Shown: positions 43,819 to 52,790 of the stretch, piece after piece | Layout of the letters: every line of letters starts with the position of its first letter | How positions within the stretch are numbered: position 1 is the stretch's first letter | Assembly (NCBI GenBank): GCA_964488355.1 | Contig: CAZAUJ010000002.1 | Coordinates: 190,335 to 254,334 of the forward strand | Direction of reading: 5' to 3' | Source: Thermoanaerobaculum sp964488355 | GTDB taxonomy: Bacteria > Acidobacteriota > Thermoanaerobaculia > Thermoanaerobaculales > Thermoanaerobaculaceae | DNA length: 64,000 nucleotides | The notes under the pieces: generated by a model | Told to the model about the DNA's origin: nothing | Database searches by the model: none | The model's input: the letters and a program-made list of their open reading frames with translations, nothing else | Position numbers and translations under genes: made by a program

Positions 43819-45062
43819 AAAGGCCGCTGCTTCTGGTGGAAGACCGGCCGCAGCTGGCGGCCATGCTAGCGGAAACCCTCACGCGCGAAGGCTTTGCCGT
43901 GGAGGTGTGTCACCGAGGGGATGAGGCGGTGGCGCGCCTTGCCCAGGGCCCACCGCTGCTGGCGGTGATTACTGACCTGAAGCTGCCAGGAGCGGATGGA
44001 CTGGAGGTGCTCGCCGCTGCGCGCCACCGTGACCCACAGCTGCCGGTGTTCCTGATCACCGCTTACGCCTCGGTGGAGACGGCGGTGCAAGCCCTGAAAC
44101 TGGGGGCGCGGGACTACTTCCCCAAGCCGTTGGAGATGGCGCGTCTGCTGGTGGCTGTGCGCGCCGCCACCTCGGCGCGGGAGGCGTTGCTTTCGCCCGA
44201 GCCGGCCCCGGGAGCGCCGCCGCTGGTGGGTAAAAGCCCCGCGTTCCTGGCAGTGCTGGAGGCCCTGCGGCGGGTAGCCCCCACGGAGGCCTCGGTGCTC
44301 CTTTTGGGCGAGTCCGGCACCGGCAAGGAGCTCTTTGCGCGGGCCCTGCATGCCTACTCACCGCGCTGTCGCGGCCCCTTTGTGGCCTTTGCCTGCGCAG
44401 CTGTGCCTGAAACCCTGTTGGAAGCTGAGCTTTTCGGCTACGAACGGGGTGCTTTCACCGGGGCTACCGCTCGCCACCAGGGGCGCTTCGAGCAAGCCCA
44501 GCGGGGAACGCTGTTTTTGGACGAAATCGGCGAGATCGGCCCCGGCGTGCAGGTAAAGCTCTTGCGCGCCCTGGAGGAGCGCCGCATCACCCGTTTGGGA
44601 GGCCGGGGCGAGGTCCAGGTGGACGTGCGCCTGGTGGCAGCTACCAACCGCGATTTGGCCACGGAGGTGGTGCGGGGAAGCTTTAGGGCCGACCTGTACC
44701 ATCGCCTCAACGTTTTTCCCATTACCCTACCCCCTTTGCGCGAGCGGCGGGACGATGTTCCCGCCTTGGCCCTGCACCTTGTAGGCCGTGCCTGCGCCAA
44801 AAACAACCTGCCCTTGCCGCTGCTACGCCCGGCAGCCCTAGCAGCCCTGGTTCTGCACCCCTGGCCGGGCAACATTCGCGAGCTGGCCAACGTCATGGAG
44901 CGCGTGGCCATCCTCTTCCCCGGTGAGCGTGTGGGGCCGGCTCAGCTTCCCCTTCCCCTGGACGTGCTGCGCGCCGGCTGGGAAGAAGAATCGGTTCGGA
45001 CGCTGGCGCTGGAGGTGGCGGGCGAAGAAGGTGACGAGCTACGTGCTTTGGTCGCGTCTTAA
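43815..45062 (+). CDS. NtrC/PilR-type sigma-54 activator lacking the DNA-binding domain
   Basis: 415 residues. Receiver domain with acceptor Asp54 (VITDLKLPGADG) and Lys104. AAA+ domain with Walker A LLGESGTGKE (165-172), the sigma-54 contact loop GAFTGA (212-217), Walker B TLFLDEIGE and the R-finger region RADLYHRLNVFPI. After WPGNIRELANVMERVA the protein has only about 50 more residues, acidic, with no Fis-type helix-turn-helix. It can still engage sigma-54 but cannot bind an enhancer itself by the usual domain. Stop TAA 45060-45062 is followed by convergent selA, with no trace of a frameshifted HTH. Confidence 0.93.
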   Translation: MKRPLLLVEDRPQLAAMLAETLTREGFAVEVCHRGDEAVARLAQGPPLLAVITDLKLPGADGLEVLAAARHRDPQLPVFLITAYASVETAVQALKLGARDYFPKPLEMARLLVAVRAATSAREALLSPEPAPGAPPLVGKSPAFLAVLEALRRVAPTEASVLLLGESGTGKELFARALHAYSPRCRGPFVAFACAAVPETLLEAELFGYERGAFTGATARHQGRFEQAQRGTLFLDEIGEIGPGVQVKLLRALEERRITRLGGRGEVQVDVRLVAATNRDLATEVVRGSFRADLYHRLNVFPITLPPLRERRDDVPALALHLVGRACAKNNLPLPLLRPAALAALVLHPWPGNIRELANVMERVAILFPGERVGPAQLPLPLDVLRAGWEEESVRTLALEVAGEEGDELRALVAS

Positions 45063-46375
45063 CGAAAGGCGCGTACCACCGCCGCGGCTAAGAGCTTGTC
45101 CTGCTCAGGGAAAACCGCCCGCAGGTCCAAGAGCAGCTGCCCGCGTTCCTGCCGTCCGATGACGGGTGGCTCGCCCTGGCGCAAAGCCCGGCTGCGGGCT
45201 GGATCGTCCGGCAGAGCGAGGGCGTAGGAGGGCAACACCTCCCCGGGAGTGGTGCCGCCGCCCAAAACTGCGTGGCAGGGGACCACCTTGGCGGGGATCC
45301 CTGCTGCCTGGAGGGTTCGCCGTAGCCTCAGGGCGCGTTGCCGGAGCTGCACAAGCGGCTCGGCCAGCAGGCGGTAGAGCGGCACGCGCTGCGGCTGCCC
45401 GGCCAGGTAGGCGTCCAAGGTGGCGGCCAACCCCACCAGCACCCCTTTGTCCGGCCGTACGGCACGGCGTAAGGGATGCTGACGCAACGGTTCCAGCGTC
45501 TGACGCTTGCCCACCAGGATGCCAGCCTGGGGACCGGCGAGGAGCTTGTCGCCGGAAAAGAGCACCACCTCGGCGCCGGCGGCCAAAAGCTCCTGCACCG
45601 TGCCCTCTTGAGCCAGCCCAAAGCGGGTCAGGTCCAAATGGCAACCCGAGCCTTGATCCACCCAGAAGCTCACCCCTGCCTCCCTAGCCAGGGAGGCCAG
45701 CTCCTGCGGCGTAGGGGTGGCCACGAATCCGGTGAGGGCGAAGTTGGAACGGTGCACCTGCAAGATGGCGGCGGTCTGCGGGGATAGGGCACGCCGGTAG
45801 TCGGCCAGGTGTGTGCGGTTGGTACACCCCACCTCCACCAGCTCCACCCCTGCTTCCGCCATGATCTCGGGCAAGCGGAAGGAGCCGCCAATCTCGATGA
45901 GCTCCCCGCGGGAAACCAAAACCTGCCGACCACGGGCGCGGGCAGCAAGGAGCAGGAGCAGGGCGGCCGCGTTGTTCGTGACCACCAGGGCGTCCTCGCA
46001 GCCAAAGTAGCGGCACAGCTTTTCCCGTACCGGGGCCAAGCGTTCCCCACGGCAGCCTTCAGCCAGGGAAAATTCCAGCGCCACGTAGCCTGAGACCTGC
46101 TGGGGAAGGAGGGGCGCGCGTCCCAAGTTGGTGTGAATGAGCACGCCGGTTGCATTGATGACCGCCGGATAAGCGGGGCGAGCCAGCTCCGCGGCCCGTG
46201 CCTCCACCGAATAGAGCACGTCCTCCAAGCTGGCGTGCCGTCGTCCCTGCCTGCGCAGGTCCTGCAGCGCTTCGCGGATGAGCTGGCGCAGGCTTTCAGG
46301 GCCCAGCTTTTCCCGCGCGGTTTGCAGACGCGGGTGGGCCAAAAGCCTGTGCACCGCCGGCAGGCGCGTCTCCAT
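45059..46375 (-). CDS. selA: L-seryl-tRNA(Sec) selenium transferase
   Basis: 438 residues. SelA motifs: INATGVLIHTNLGRAPL, VVTNNAAALLL, VDQGSGCHLDL and FSGDKLLAGPQAG with the PLP lysine. It converts Ser-tRNA(Sec) to Sec-tRNA(Sec) using selenophosphate. SelB, SelD and tRNA-Sec are not in the window. Start ATG 46375 was chosen from METRLPAVHRLLAHPRL; a TACAAT lies seven bases upstream of the ATG and could be the -10 of a leaderless message. Confidence 0.95.
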   Translation of the reverse strand: METRLPAVHRLLAHPRLQTAREKLGPESLRQLIREALQDLRRQGRRHASLEDVLYSVEARAAELARPAYPAVINATGVLIHTNLGRAPLLPQQVSGYVALEFSLAEGCRGERLAPVREKLCRYFGCEDALVVTNNAAALLLLLAARARGRQVLVSRGELIEIGGSFRLPEIMAEAGVELVEVGCTNRTHLADYRRALSPQTAAILQVHRSNFALTGFVATPTPQELASLAREAGVSFWVDQGSGCHLDLTRFGLAQEGTVQELLAAGAEVVLFSGDKLLAGPQAGILVGKRQTLEPLRQHPLRRAVRPDKGVLVGLAATLDAYLAGQPQRVPLYRLLAEPLVQLRQRALRLRRTLQAAGIPAKVVPCHAVLGGGTTPGEVLPSYALALPDDPARSRALRQGEPPVIGRQERGQLLLDLRAVFPEQDKLLAAAVVRAFR

Positions 46376-46406
46376 GCCCGCATTGTACGCGGTGTAAGCT
46401 AATAGC

Positions 46407-46922
46407 GTGGTGCAGCTGCCTTTGGACGAAATGGAGCGCAAGCTGGAGGAGCTGGAGCGCAAGTGGGAGCGCTACTTTGCTGGGGATGCGGAGGTCCCCA
46501 TTCCTCCGGAACGGGAGCGATCGGCCTTGGCGCGCCAGCTGTCGGTGTTGTCGCGTACGGAAGGCTTGCCCACCGCCCTGCGCTTCCGCTTGGACGGGCT
46601 CCTGCACCGTTTTGCCAGCTACAACCAGCTGTGGGAGCGGCAGCTGCGGGCCCGCGCCGAGGGGCGGCGGGCAGCCGACGCTGCTCGGGCCGCGTCCGTA
46701 AAGCAGGAGGACGAGGTGGCGCGCTTGCACCGCGAGTACCTGGCCACCTTGGCGCAGCTTGGCAAGCGCGCCCATGTGGACCTGGAGGCGTTTCGTAAGG
46801 TGCTTTTGGAACAGAAGCGGCGGATGGAGCAACGGGGCCTGGAGGTGCAGGGTTTTGCCGTGGTGCGCGAGGGTGACAAGGTTTCCCTGCGGGCCCGCGC
46901 TCGCAAGAAGGAGGAAACATGA
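46407..46922 (+). CDS. MXAN_5187-type coiled-coil protein, unknown function
   Basis: 171 residues, soluble and highly charged, predicted mostly helical. KLEELERKWERYFAGDAEVPIPPERERSAL and LPTALRFRLDGLLHRFASYNQLWERQLR match the C-terminal domain named after Myxococcus MXAN_5187. The function is unknown. It starts at GTG (a second GTG follows directly), is divergent from selA with a 31-base gap, and its stop overlaps the next ATG, so it is co-expressed with a secreted TPR protein. Confidence 0.8.
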   Translation: MVQLPLDEMERKLEELERKWERYFAGDAEVPIPPERERSALARQLSVLSRTEGLPTALRFRLDGLLHRFASYNQLWERQLRARAEGRRAADAARAASVKQEDEVARLHREYLATLAQLGKRAHVDLEAFRKVLLEQKRRMEQRGLEVQGFAVVREGDKVSLRARARKKEET

Positions 46923-47731
46923 GGACCTGGGCTTTGGTCTGGCTTTTGGCGGCCTCCGCCGCCTCGGCGGCTGTGTTCGAGCGCTTCCTTGATCCCAACC
47001 AACCCCGAGATCGGGCCATCGCCGCCTATGTGGAGCTGGAAAAGGCAGGAAAGGCGCAAAGCAACGATTTGGCGGAGCTGGCAGTGCTCTTGGTGGAAAA
47101 GGGCTTCCCCCAGGATGGGGAGCGCTACCTGCGCAAGGCCCTCAAGCTGGACAAGCGCAACGTGGAGGCGCGTTACCGCTTGGGTCTGATCCTCCAGCGG
47201 CTGGGCAAGGACCGGGAGGCGGCGCGTCAGTACCGCCGGGTGATTGCCTCCCGGCCGGGGTTTGCCGAGGCGCAGTTCATGCTGGGCCTAGCCCTGGAAC
47301 GCTGTGGGCGGCGGTGGGCAGCGGTGCGAGCCTACGCCAAGGCCTACAAGCACAACCCGCAGCTGGCCGACCCGGCAAAAAACCCCCTGGTATTGGATTC
47401 GAAGCTGCAAACGCAAGCCTTGTTGGCGCGTTATCGCCGGGAGGTAGCCGGCAGCACCTTGCCCCTTTCTCCCTTGGACCCGGCCGCGGTGCGCCGCATG
47501 ATGCTCGCCAAACCGGCCAGCGAGAAACCGGCACCGGAACCCCCGCCCTCGGCGGCTCCCCCGGTGCCCTCCCGGCCCAACGCGCAGCCCGGCAAGCAGT
47601 CGAAAGCCCCCGACCTGCCCCGAGCGCCCAGCTCAGGTGACCGGGACGGGAAGCCAAAGGTGGTAAGGGCGGGACAGCAGCCGTTGCCGGTGCTGCCCAA
47701 CGTTTCTCGGCCCCTGCGGCTTAGACGTTGA
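46919..47731 (+). CDS. Secreted TPR-repeat protein with Pro-rich tail
   Basis: 270 residues. A signal peptide (about 1-18, ASAAS) precedes two to three TPR-like helical repeats (about 45-150: AELAVLLVEKGFPQDGERYLRKALKLDKRN, ARYRLGLILQRLGKDREAARQYRRVIASRP). The last 90 residues are Pro/Ala/Lys-rich and probably disordered. Likely a periplasmic scaffolding protein. Its 3' end overlaps the convergent ychF-like gene by 11 bases. Confidence 0.85.
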   Translation: MRTWALVWLLAASAASAAVFERFLDPNQPRDRAIAAYVELEKAGKAQSNDLAELAVLLVEKGFPQDGERYLRKALKLDKRNVEARYRLGLILQRLGKDREAARQYRRVIASRPGFAEAQFMLGLALERCGRRWAAVRAYAKAYKHNPQLADPAKNPLVLDSKLQTQALLARYRREVAGSTLPLSPLDPAAVRRMMLAKPASEKPAPEPPPSAAPPVPSRPNAQPGKQSKAPDLPRAPSSGDRDGKPKVVRAGQQPLPVLPNVSRPLRLRR

Positions 47732-48788
47732 ACTTGAAGGTGATCACGTCCCCATCCTCCACCAGGTAATCCCTACCCTCCTGCCGCAACAGGCCTTTGG
47801 CGCGACAGGCAGGCAGTGAACCGCAGGTCAAAAGCTCGTCCCAGCGCACCACCTCGGCGCGGATGAAGCCCCGCTCGAAATCCGAATGGATGGTGCCAGC
47901 GGCCCTGACCGCGGGGGTGCCCCGGGGGATGGACCAGGCGCGACACTCGTCTTCGCCTACGGTAAAAAAAGAGATTTGACCCAAAAGGGCGTAGGCTTTT
48001 TGCAGCAGGCGCGTGAGCGCCCGATCGGGAAGCCCCAGCTCGGTAAGGAAAGCTTCCTGCTCCTGGGGCGCCAGGCGGGAGATTTCTTCCTCCAGTGGGG
48101 CGCACACGGCCGTGACCACCACCTGGGGACGGTCGCTTTGGCTGGCCAAATCCCAGCGCTGCAGAGCGCCATTGAGATCAGCGGCGTCGGCCTCGTCGGC
48201 GTTGAGAACTATCAGAAGGGGCTTGAGGGTGAGAAAGGTGAAGCCCTTAAGCCGGCGCCGCTCGTCCTGGGAAAGGTCCAGCTCGCGCAATGGTCGGCCC
48301 GCCTCCAGGAAGGCCAGACACCGCTCCAGCACGGCTTTTTCTTGCTCCAACTCAGCGGTCCGGCGCTTAGGTAGCTCCCGCGCCAGCCGCTCGAGGCGGC
48401 CGGTGGTCACCGCCAGGTCGGATAGGAGCAACTCGGTTTCGATGAGCTCCAGGTCGCGTTTGGGGTTGAGTTCCCCTTCCGGATGGGGTACGTGAGTGTT
48501 GGTGAAGGCACGAAGCACCACCGCCAAGCCATCCATGGTCCGCAGCTCCCCCAAGTTGAGGCTCGCCGCACCGCCTTTGGTCAGGGGTGGCACGTCCACG
48601 AAGGTGACCGTGGCCCTGCTGTGTTTGCGCGGCTTGAAGAGGTCCGCTAACCGGTCTAGGCGGCTGTCCGGAACCTGGGCCACGCCCACCTGGCTCTTGC
48701 CAGGCACCGGCGAGGGGTGAGAGCCTGTGAGCAGTGAAAAAACTGTGGTTTTTCCGCTTCCGGACAAGCCCAGGATGCCGAACTCCAT
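47721..48788 (-). CDS. ychF: YchF-like (Obg-related) ATPase
   Basis: 355 residues. P-loop LSGSGKTTVF, switch DVPPLTKG, then FVDVPP, LIVLNADEAD (in place of the classical NKxD, consistent with ATP preference in YchF) and a C-terminal TGS/DUF933 region ending DYLVEDGDVITFKFNV. YchF binds ribosomes and ATP and tunes stress responses. A 28-base gap separates it from tldE, so it may be transcribed with it. Confidence 0.9.
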   Translation of the reverse strand: MEFGILGLSGSGKTTVFSLLTGSHPSPVPGKSQVGVAQVPDSRLDRLADLFKPRKHSRATVTFVDVPPLTKGGAASLNLGELRTMDGLAVVLRAFTNTHVPHPEGELNPKRDLELIETELLLSDLAVTTGRLERLARELPKRRTAELEQEKAVLERCLAFLEAGRPLRELDLSQDERRRLKGFTFLTLKPLLIVLNADEADAADLNGALQRWDLASQSDRPQVVVTAVCAPLEEEISRLAPQEQEAFLTELGLPDRALTRLLQKAYALLGQISFFTVGEDECRAWSIPRGTPAVRAAGTIHSDFERGFIRAEVVRWDELLTCGSLPACRAKGLLRQEGRDYLVEDGDVITFKFNV

Positions 48789-48816
48789 GACACCTCCGGC
48801 CTCATTGTACGCGCCA

Positions 48817-50028
48817 TCAAACGGACACTTCCAAGCTCCTCACCACAAGCCACGGTGTGCTCACCACGCAGCCCAAAGCCACGTGCTCCACCTCGCCCAC
48901 GGCTGCCTCCAAACCCTGCAGCAAGCGTGTAAACGAGCCCGAGATCGTGGCCAGACCCCAGCCTTGCGGCTGTCCCCGATGAACCGGAGAGGCCACTACC
49001 AGCAGGCGGAAACGGCCACCCCCCTCCACCGACAGCTCGCTGGCGGGCACCAACGCCAGGAAGGCGTCGGCCAGCTCCGCAAGTGCCTTCTCCCACGGCA
49101 GGGAGCTGCTCGCCTGCCACAGGTGTAAAGGGGCGGGGTGCGGTGGTTGATCCCATGGGGCGCGGATGCACGCCCCACCGGTTCCGGCGGCCGCCTGGGC
49201 CTGCCCTTGGGCGGCGAGGGGCAGGTCTGCTGCGGGCAGCCCCTCCCCGTTGCAGGCCATGGGCAGAAGGCTTCGGGGGTGGCGCCGCAAATCCCAAAGC
49301 TCCCAGACTGGAGAGGCGACCGTCGGCTTCCGGGGCAAATGCGCCACAACAGAAACGAGAAGGGGCGCAGCCACATCCGGGGCCAAAAGCGCCCGCGTGA
49401 GCCGCCTTCCTCGGGGCAAGGGGTGAGCCTTTTCGGGGGCCGGCACAAGGTGAGTCCAAGCGGGCTGGGGCGGCCCGAGGGGGGGTGTGAGCAGGCGGGA
49501 GAAGCGGACCGGCAACCCCCGCAGCACCTCCTGCTGCCACTCCAAAAGCATCAGGTGGTTGGACCAGCGGGCGCAGAAGCCTTCGCCCCGCTGGAGGGAG
49601 CTTTGGGCGTGGGCGAGAGTCAAGGATAAGGTCTGCCCGCGTTCCTGCTGGGTCAGTTGGGTAAAGAGCTGGTTCGCCTGTTCGGCTGTCACCTTGGGGC
49701 CAGGCGGGCAAGGAACCGCTCCCAGCAAAGCCGGATCCGGCAGAGGACGGTGGCCCCTGCTGAGGCAGGCCAACGCAAGGCGACCAGCGCTGCGCCCCGC
49801 CACCTGAGCGGTACCGCCCGCAGCGCCAAAACCCACGAGGGAGCCTCTTTGCGCGCGGCAGGCTACCCCCAGCTGCCAACCGGAATGGTGTCGCAGCTCT
49901 CCCTGCACGCTGCGCTCCCAGCGGGCGGTTTCTGCCACGCGCACGAACACCTCGAAAGCTTCCGTCTGCTGAACCAGTTGGGCGCTGGCTGCCTCCGCCG
50001 CCCGTAACAGCAGCTCTTCCCCCCTCAT
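48817..50028 (-). CDS. TldE/PmbA-like metalloprotease partner
   Basis: 403 residues. By position and overall pattern it is the TldE/PmbA partner of the TldD-type protease just upstream: N-terminal EELLLRAAEAASAQLVQQTEAFEVFV, and a C-terminal beta-rich half lacking HExxxH. TldD/TldE act as a heterodimer that degrades peptides. The similarity is weak and the sequence is divergent. ATG overlaps the tldD stop as ATGA. Confidence 0.7.
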   Translation of the reverse strand: MRGEELLLRAAEAASAQLVQQTEAFEVFVRVAETARWERSVQGELRHHSGWQLGVACRAQRGSLVGFGAAGGTAQVAGRSAGRLALACLSRGHRPLPDPALLGAVPCPPGPKVTAEQANQLFTQLTQQERGQTLSLTLAHAQSSLQRGEGFCARWSNHLMLLEWQQEVLRGLPVRFSRLLTPPLGPPQPAWTHLVPAPEKAHPLPRGRRLTRALLAPDVAAPLLVSVVAHLPRKPTVASPVWELWDLRRHPRSLLPMACNGEGLPAADLPLAAQGQAQAAAGTGGACIRAPWDQPPHPAPLHLWQASSSLPWEKALAELADAFLALVPASELSVEGGGRFRLLVVASPVHRGQPQGWGLATISGSFTRLLQGLEAAVGEVEHVALGCVVSTPWLVVRSLEVSV

Positions 50029-51206
50029 GCGGCCTCCACGCCCACCAGGAGGAGCCAGCTGGCGGAGGCTCCTACGGTTAGCGGCTGGTGGTCCTTCACG
50101 CACCAACCTGGCTCGGCCACCGGTTCGGGAACCCCCCCACCGGCCACCAGCTGGGGACAGCCGAGGCTCAAGGTCAGGTGGAGAAAAAAAGGGGCCAGGC
50201 GGCTAACCCGCTGTCCCCGCTGAAGCTGGTAGCTTTCGGACACGGCAAGCAGCAGCTCGCCCGCGCTGGGTAGGAAGACGCCCGATCGCACGCGTGTGAC
50301 TTCCACCCGCGCTTCTTCCCTCGGCGGCTCCTTGGGCCCCCCGTCCACCCAGGAGAGGAGGTTGGCCGGCCGGGGTGTGGGTGGGTGGTGGGGTGAAGGT
50401 CGGCGCGCGTTGCCAGCCGCAAGGGAAAAAGGCCGGGAGAAGCTGCGGTCAGCCAAAAGCTGGCGCAGGACGCCCGTTTCCACTAGGGGCTTGCGGCGGG
50501 CTGGTTCGCCCTCATCATCCAGCAAGAAGCTGCCCGGCGAAGGCTCGGTGGGATCGTCCACCACCTGTAAAGGCAGCGAGAACAGCCGGCGGCCCAAATA
50601 CCCGGTCCACGGCGATTGGCCGGAAAAGAAATTGTCCGCTTCCAAGGGGTGGCCAAAGAGCTCGTGCACCAGCACCGCCGCCGGCTGCGGCGCCAGCAGC
50701 ACCGCCATCGGCCCGGAGGGCGGGGCCTTTCGACCCGCTTGTGCTGGAGTGAGGGGGGGGACCGGCTGCCCGTACAGCCAGGTGAAGGTTTCACCCACCT
50801 GGTTGCACGCGTCCACCACCGGGGGGCGCGTGGTGGTCCAGGCACCGTCATCACGGACCACCGCCACCTGGGCAGTCGCTACGCCCACCCGCAAAGGAAC
50901 CGGCGGCAGCTGGGCCGCCAGCTGTTCCGGCGCCGGCAGCTCCAGGGGAGGCTGCCAAAGGAGGGCTGGCAGCTTGCGAGCAGGCAGCTGCAGCAGTCGG
51001 GCTACCTCTTCCCGGCTGCACCCGTCGCAGGAACGCAGAAAGCCTTGCCCGCGCAACGAGCACGCTTCCCGCAGGCGACCCTTTTGCTGTGCGATGGTAG
51101 CTACCTGCCAAGAAAACTCCACTCGGAGCTCGCGCCAAAGGTACAACTCCTCCACAGGGGGTGTCATCTTGGCCAAAAGGTCGGAAAGGGCCGCCAGGTC
51201 CTCCAC
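50025..51206 (-). CDS. TldD-like zinc metalloprotease
   Basis: 393 residues from GTG 51206. The metal site VLVHELFGHPLEADNFFSG contains HExxxH. Other TldD features are LLDDEGEPARRKPLVETGVL and the C-terminal FLPSAGELLLAVSES region. It is shorter than E. coli TldD, and the frame stays open to 51416, but that would overlap the divergent carboxylase gene by 171 bases. ATG 51167 is a further alternative. Forms a heterodimeric protease with the next gene. Confidence 0.85.
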   Translation of the reverse strand: MEDLAALSDLLAKMTPPVEELYLWRELRVEFSWQVATIAQQKGRLREACSLRGQGFLRSCDGCSREEVARLLQLPARKLPALLWQPPLELPAPEQLAAQLPPVPLRVGVATAQVAVVRDDGAWTTTRPPVVDACNQVGETFTWLYGQPVPPLTPAQAGRKAPPSGPMAVLLAPQPAAVLVHELFGHPLEADNFFSGQSPWTGYLGRRLFSLPLQVVDDPTEPSPGSFLLDDEGEPARRKPLVETGVLRQLLADRSFSRPFSLAAGNARRPSPHHPPTPRPANLLSWVDGGPKEPPREEARVEVTRVRSGVFLPSAGELLLAVSESYQLQRGQRVSRLAPFFLHLTLSLGCPQLVAGGGVPEPVAEPGWCVKDHQPLTVGASASWLLLVGVEAA

Positions 51207-51245
51207 GTGGGTGGTAGCATAAGCCCACCGGCGGAGTGATGGGCG

Positions 51246-52790
51246 ATGGATGACATTTACAAGCGCTTGGCCGAGTTGGAGGCACAGAGTCTCCTGGGTG
51301 GAGGCGAGGCGCGCATCGCCCGCCAACACGCCGCGGGCAAGCTCACCGCCCGGGAGCGGCTGGAGCTGTTGCTGGATGGGGGCTCCTTTTTCGAGCTGGA
51401 CCGTCTGGTGACCCATCGGTGCTACGACTTTGGCATGGAGAAGGAACGCATTCCCGGGGATGGGGTGGTCACTGGCTTTGGCCGCATCGAGGGCCGACCG
51501 GTGGCAGTTTTCGCTCAGGACTTCACCGTTTTTGGAGGCTCGCTATCTCACGCCCATGCGGAGAAGATATGCAAGGTCATGGACTTGGCTTTGAAGTTCG
51601 GCGTGCCCGTTATTGGCCTTAACGACTCTGGTGGTGCCCGCATTCAAGAAGGTGTGGTGTCTCTCGCGGGTTACGCGGACATTTTCCTGCGCAACACCTT
51701 ATGCTCGGGGGTCATCCCGCAGATTTCCGCCATCCTCGGGCCTTGTGCCGGGGGGGCGGTTTATTCTCCGGCCATTACCGACTTCATCTTCATGGCCCGC
51801 GGCACCAGCTTCATGTTTGTCACCGGTCCGGAGGTCATCCGCACTGTCACCCATGAGGAGGTGACCATGGAGGAGCTGGGCGGCGCCGATGTGCACGGTC
51901 AAGTCTCCGGGGTGGCCCATTTTGTCTGTGACTCGGACCAGCAGGTGCTTGCCGGCATCCGTAGCCTCCTGAGCTTCTTGCCCCTCAACAACGCCGCCGA
52001 CCCTCCGGTCAAGCCCACCCAGGACCCGCCGGATCGGGAAGAACCGTCCTTGGACTCGGTGGTACCCGAGGAGCCCGACAAGCCCTACGACATCAAGAAC
52101 ATCATTCGAGCGGTGGCCGACGAAGGCGAGTTCTTTGAGGTGCACGAGGCCTTTGCCCGCAACCTGGTGGTGGGCTTCATTCGCTTGGCCGGCCGACCCA
52201 CGGGAGTGGTGGCCAACCAACCTTTGCACTTGGCTGGGGTTTTGGACATTGACGCCTCGGTGAAGGGTGCCCGCTTCGTGCGCTTCTGCGACGCCTTCAA
52301 CATCCCCTTGCTCATCCTGGAGGACGTACCCGGGTTCTTGCCCGGGGTAGCGCAGGAGCACGGCGGCATCATCAAACATGGGGCCAAGTTGCTTTACGCC
52401 CTGGCAGAAGCCACCGTTCCCAAGGTCACGGTCATCACCCGCAAAGCCTACGGCGGTGCCTACTGCGTCATGGGTTCCAAGCACATCCGCACCGACTTCA
52501 ACTTTGCCTATCCCACGGCCGAGATTGCCGTCATGGGGCCCCAGGGAGCGGTGAGCATCCTCTACCGGCGGGAGTTGGAGCAGTCCCCCGAGCCGGAAAG
52601 GCTGCGGCAACAGCTGGTTCAACAGTACTTGGAGAAGTTCGCCAACCCGCTAGTGGCGGCGGAGCGCGGCTTTGTGGACGCGATCATTGCCCCGCGCCAC
52701 ACGCGGCGGGTGGTGATTCACGCCTTTGCTGCCGCGGCGGGCAAAAGGGACACCATGCCGGCGAAAAAGCACGGCAACATCCCCTTGTGA
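51246..52790 (+). CDS. Acyl-CoA (propionyl/methylmalonyl-CoA) carboxylase, carboxyltransferase subunit
   Basis: 514 residues, the usual length for PccB/MmdA. The two crotonase-like halves show NDSGGARIQEGVVSL, LGPCAGGAVYSPAITDFIFM and MEELGGADVHGQVSG in the first and LEDVPGFLPGVAQEHGGIIKHGAKLL and TVITRKAYGGAYCVMGSKHI in the second. It transfers carboxyl from biotin to acyl-CoA, most likely propionyl-CoA. The start is ATG 51246 with GGAG upstream. It is the first of three coupled genes. Confidence 0.93.
   Translation: MDDIYKRLAELEAQSLLGGGEARIARQHAAGKLTARERLELLLDGGSFFELDRLVTHRCYDFGMEKERIPGDGVVTGFGRIEGRPVAVFAQDFTVFGGSLSHAHAEKICKVMDLALKFGVPVIGLNDSGGARIQEGVVSLAGYADIFLRNTLCSGVIPQISAILGPCAGGAVYSPAITDFIFMARGTSFMFVTGPEVIRTVTHEEVTMEELGGADVHGQVSGVAHFVCDSDQQVLAGIRSLLSFLPLNNAADPPVKPTQDPPDREEPSLDSVVPEEPDKPYDIKNIIRAVADEGEFFEVHEAFARNLVVGFIRLAGRPTGVVANQPLHLAGVLDIDASVKGARFVRFCDAFNIPLLILEDVPGFLPGVAQEHGGIIKHGAKLLYALAEATVPKVTVITRKAYGGAYCVMGSKHIRTDFNFAYPTAEIAVMGPQGAVSILYRRELEQSPEPERLRQQLVQQYLEKFANPLVAAERGFVDAIIAPRHTRRVVIHAFAAAAGKRDTMPAKKHGNIPL

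Noticed and set aside
45060..46406. tRNA-Sec next to selA
   Set aside because: No long-acceptor tRNA with anticodon TCA is visible near selA on either strand.
50025..51416. 463-codon version of the TldD-like gene
   Set aside because: It would overlap the divergent carboxyltransferase gene by 171 bases, and the extra N-terminal residues are low-complexity shadow sequence.
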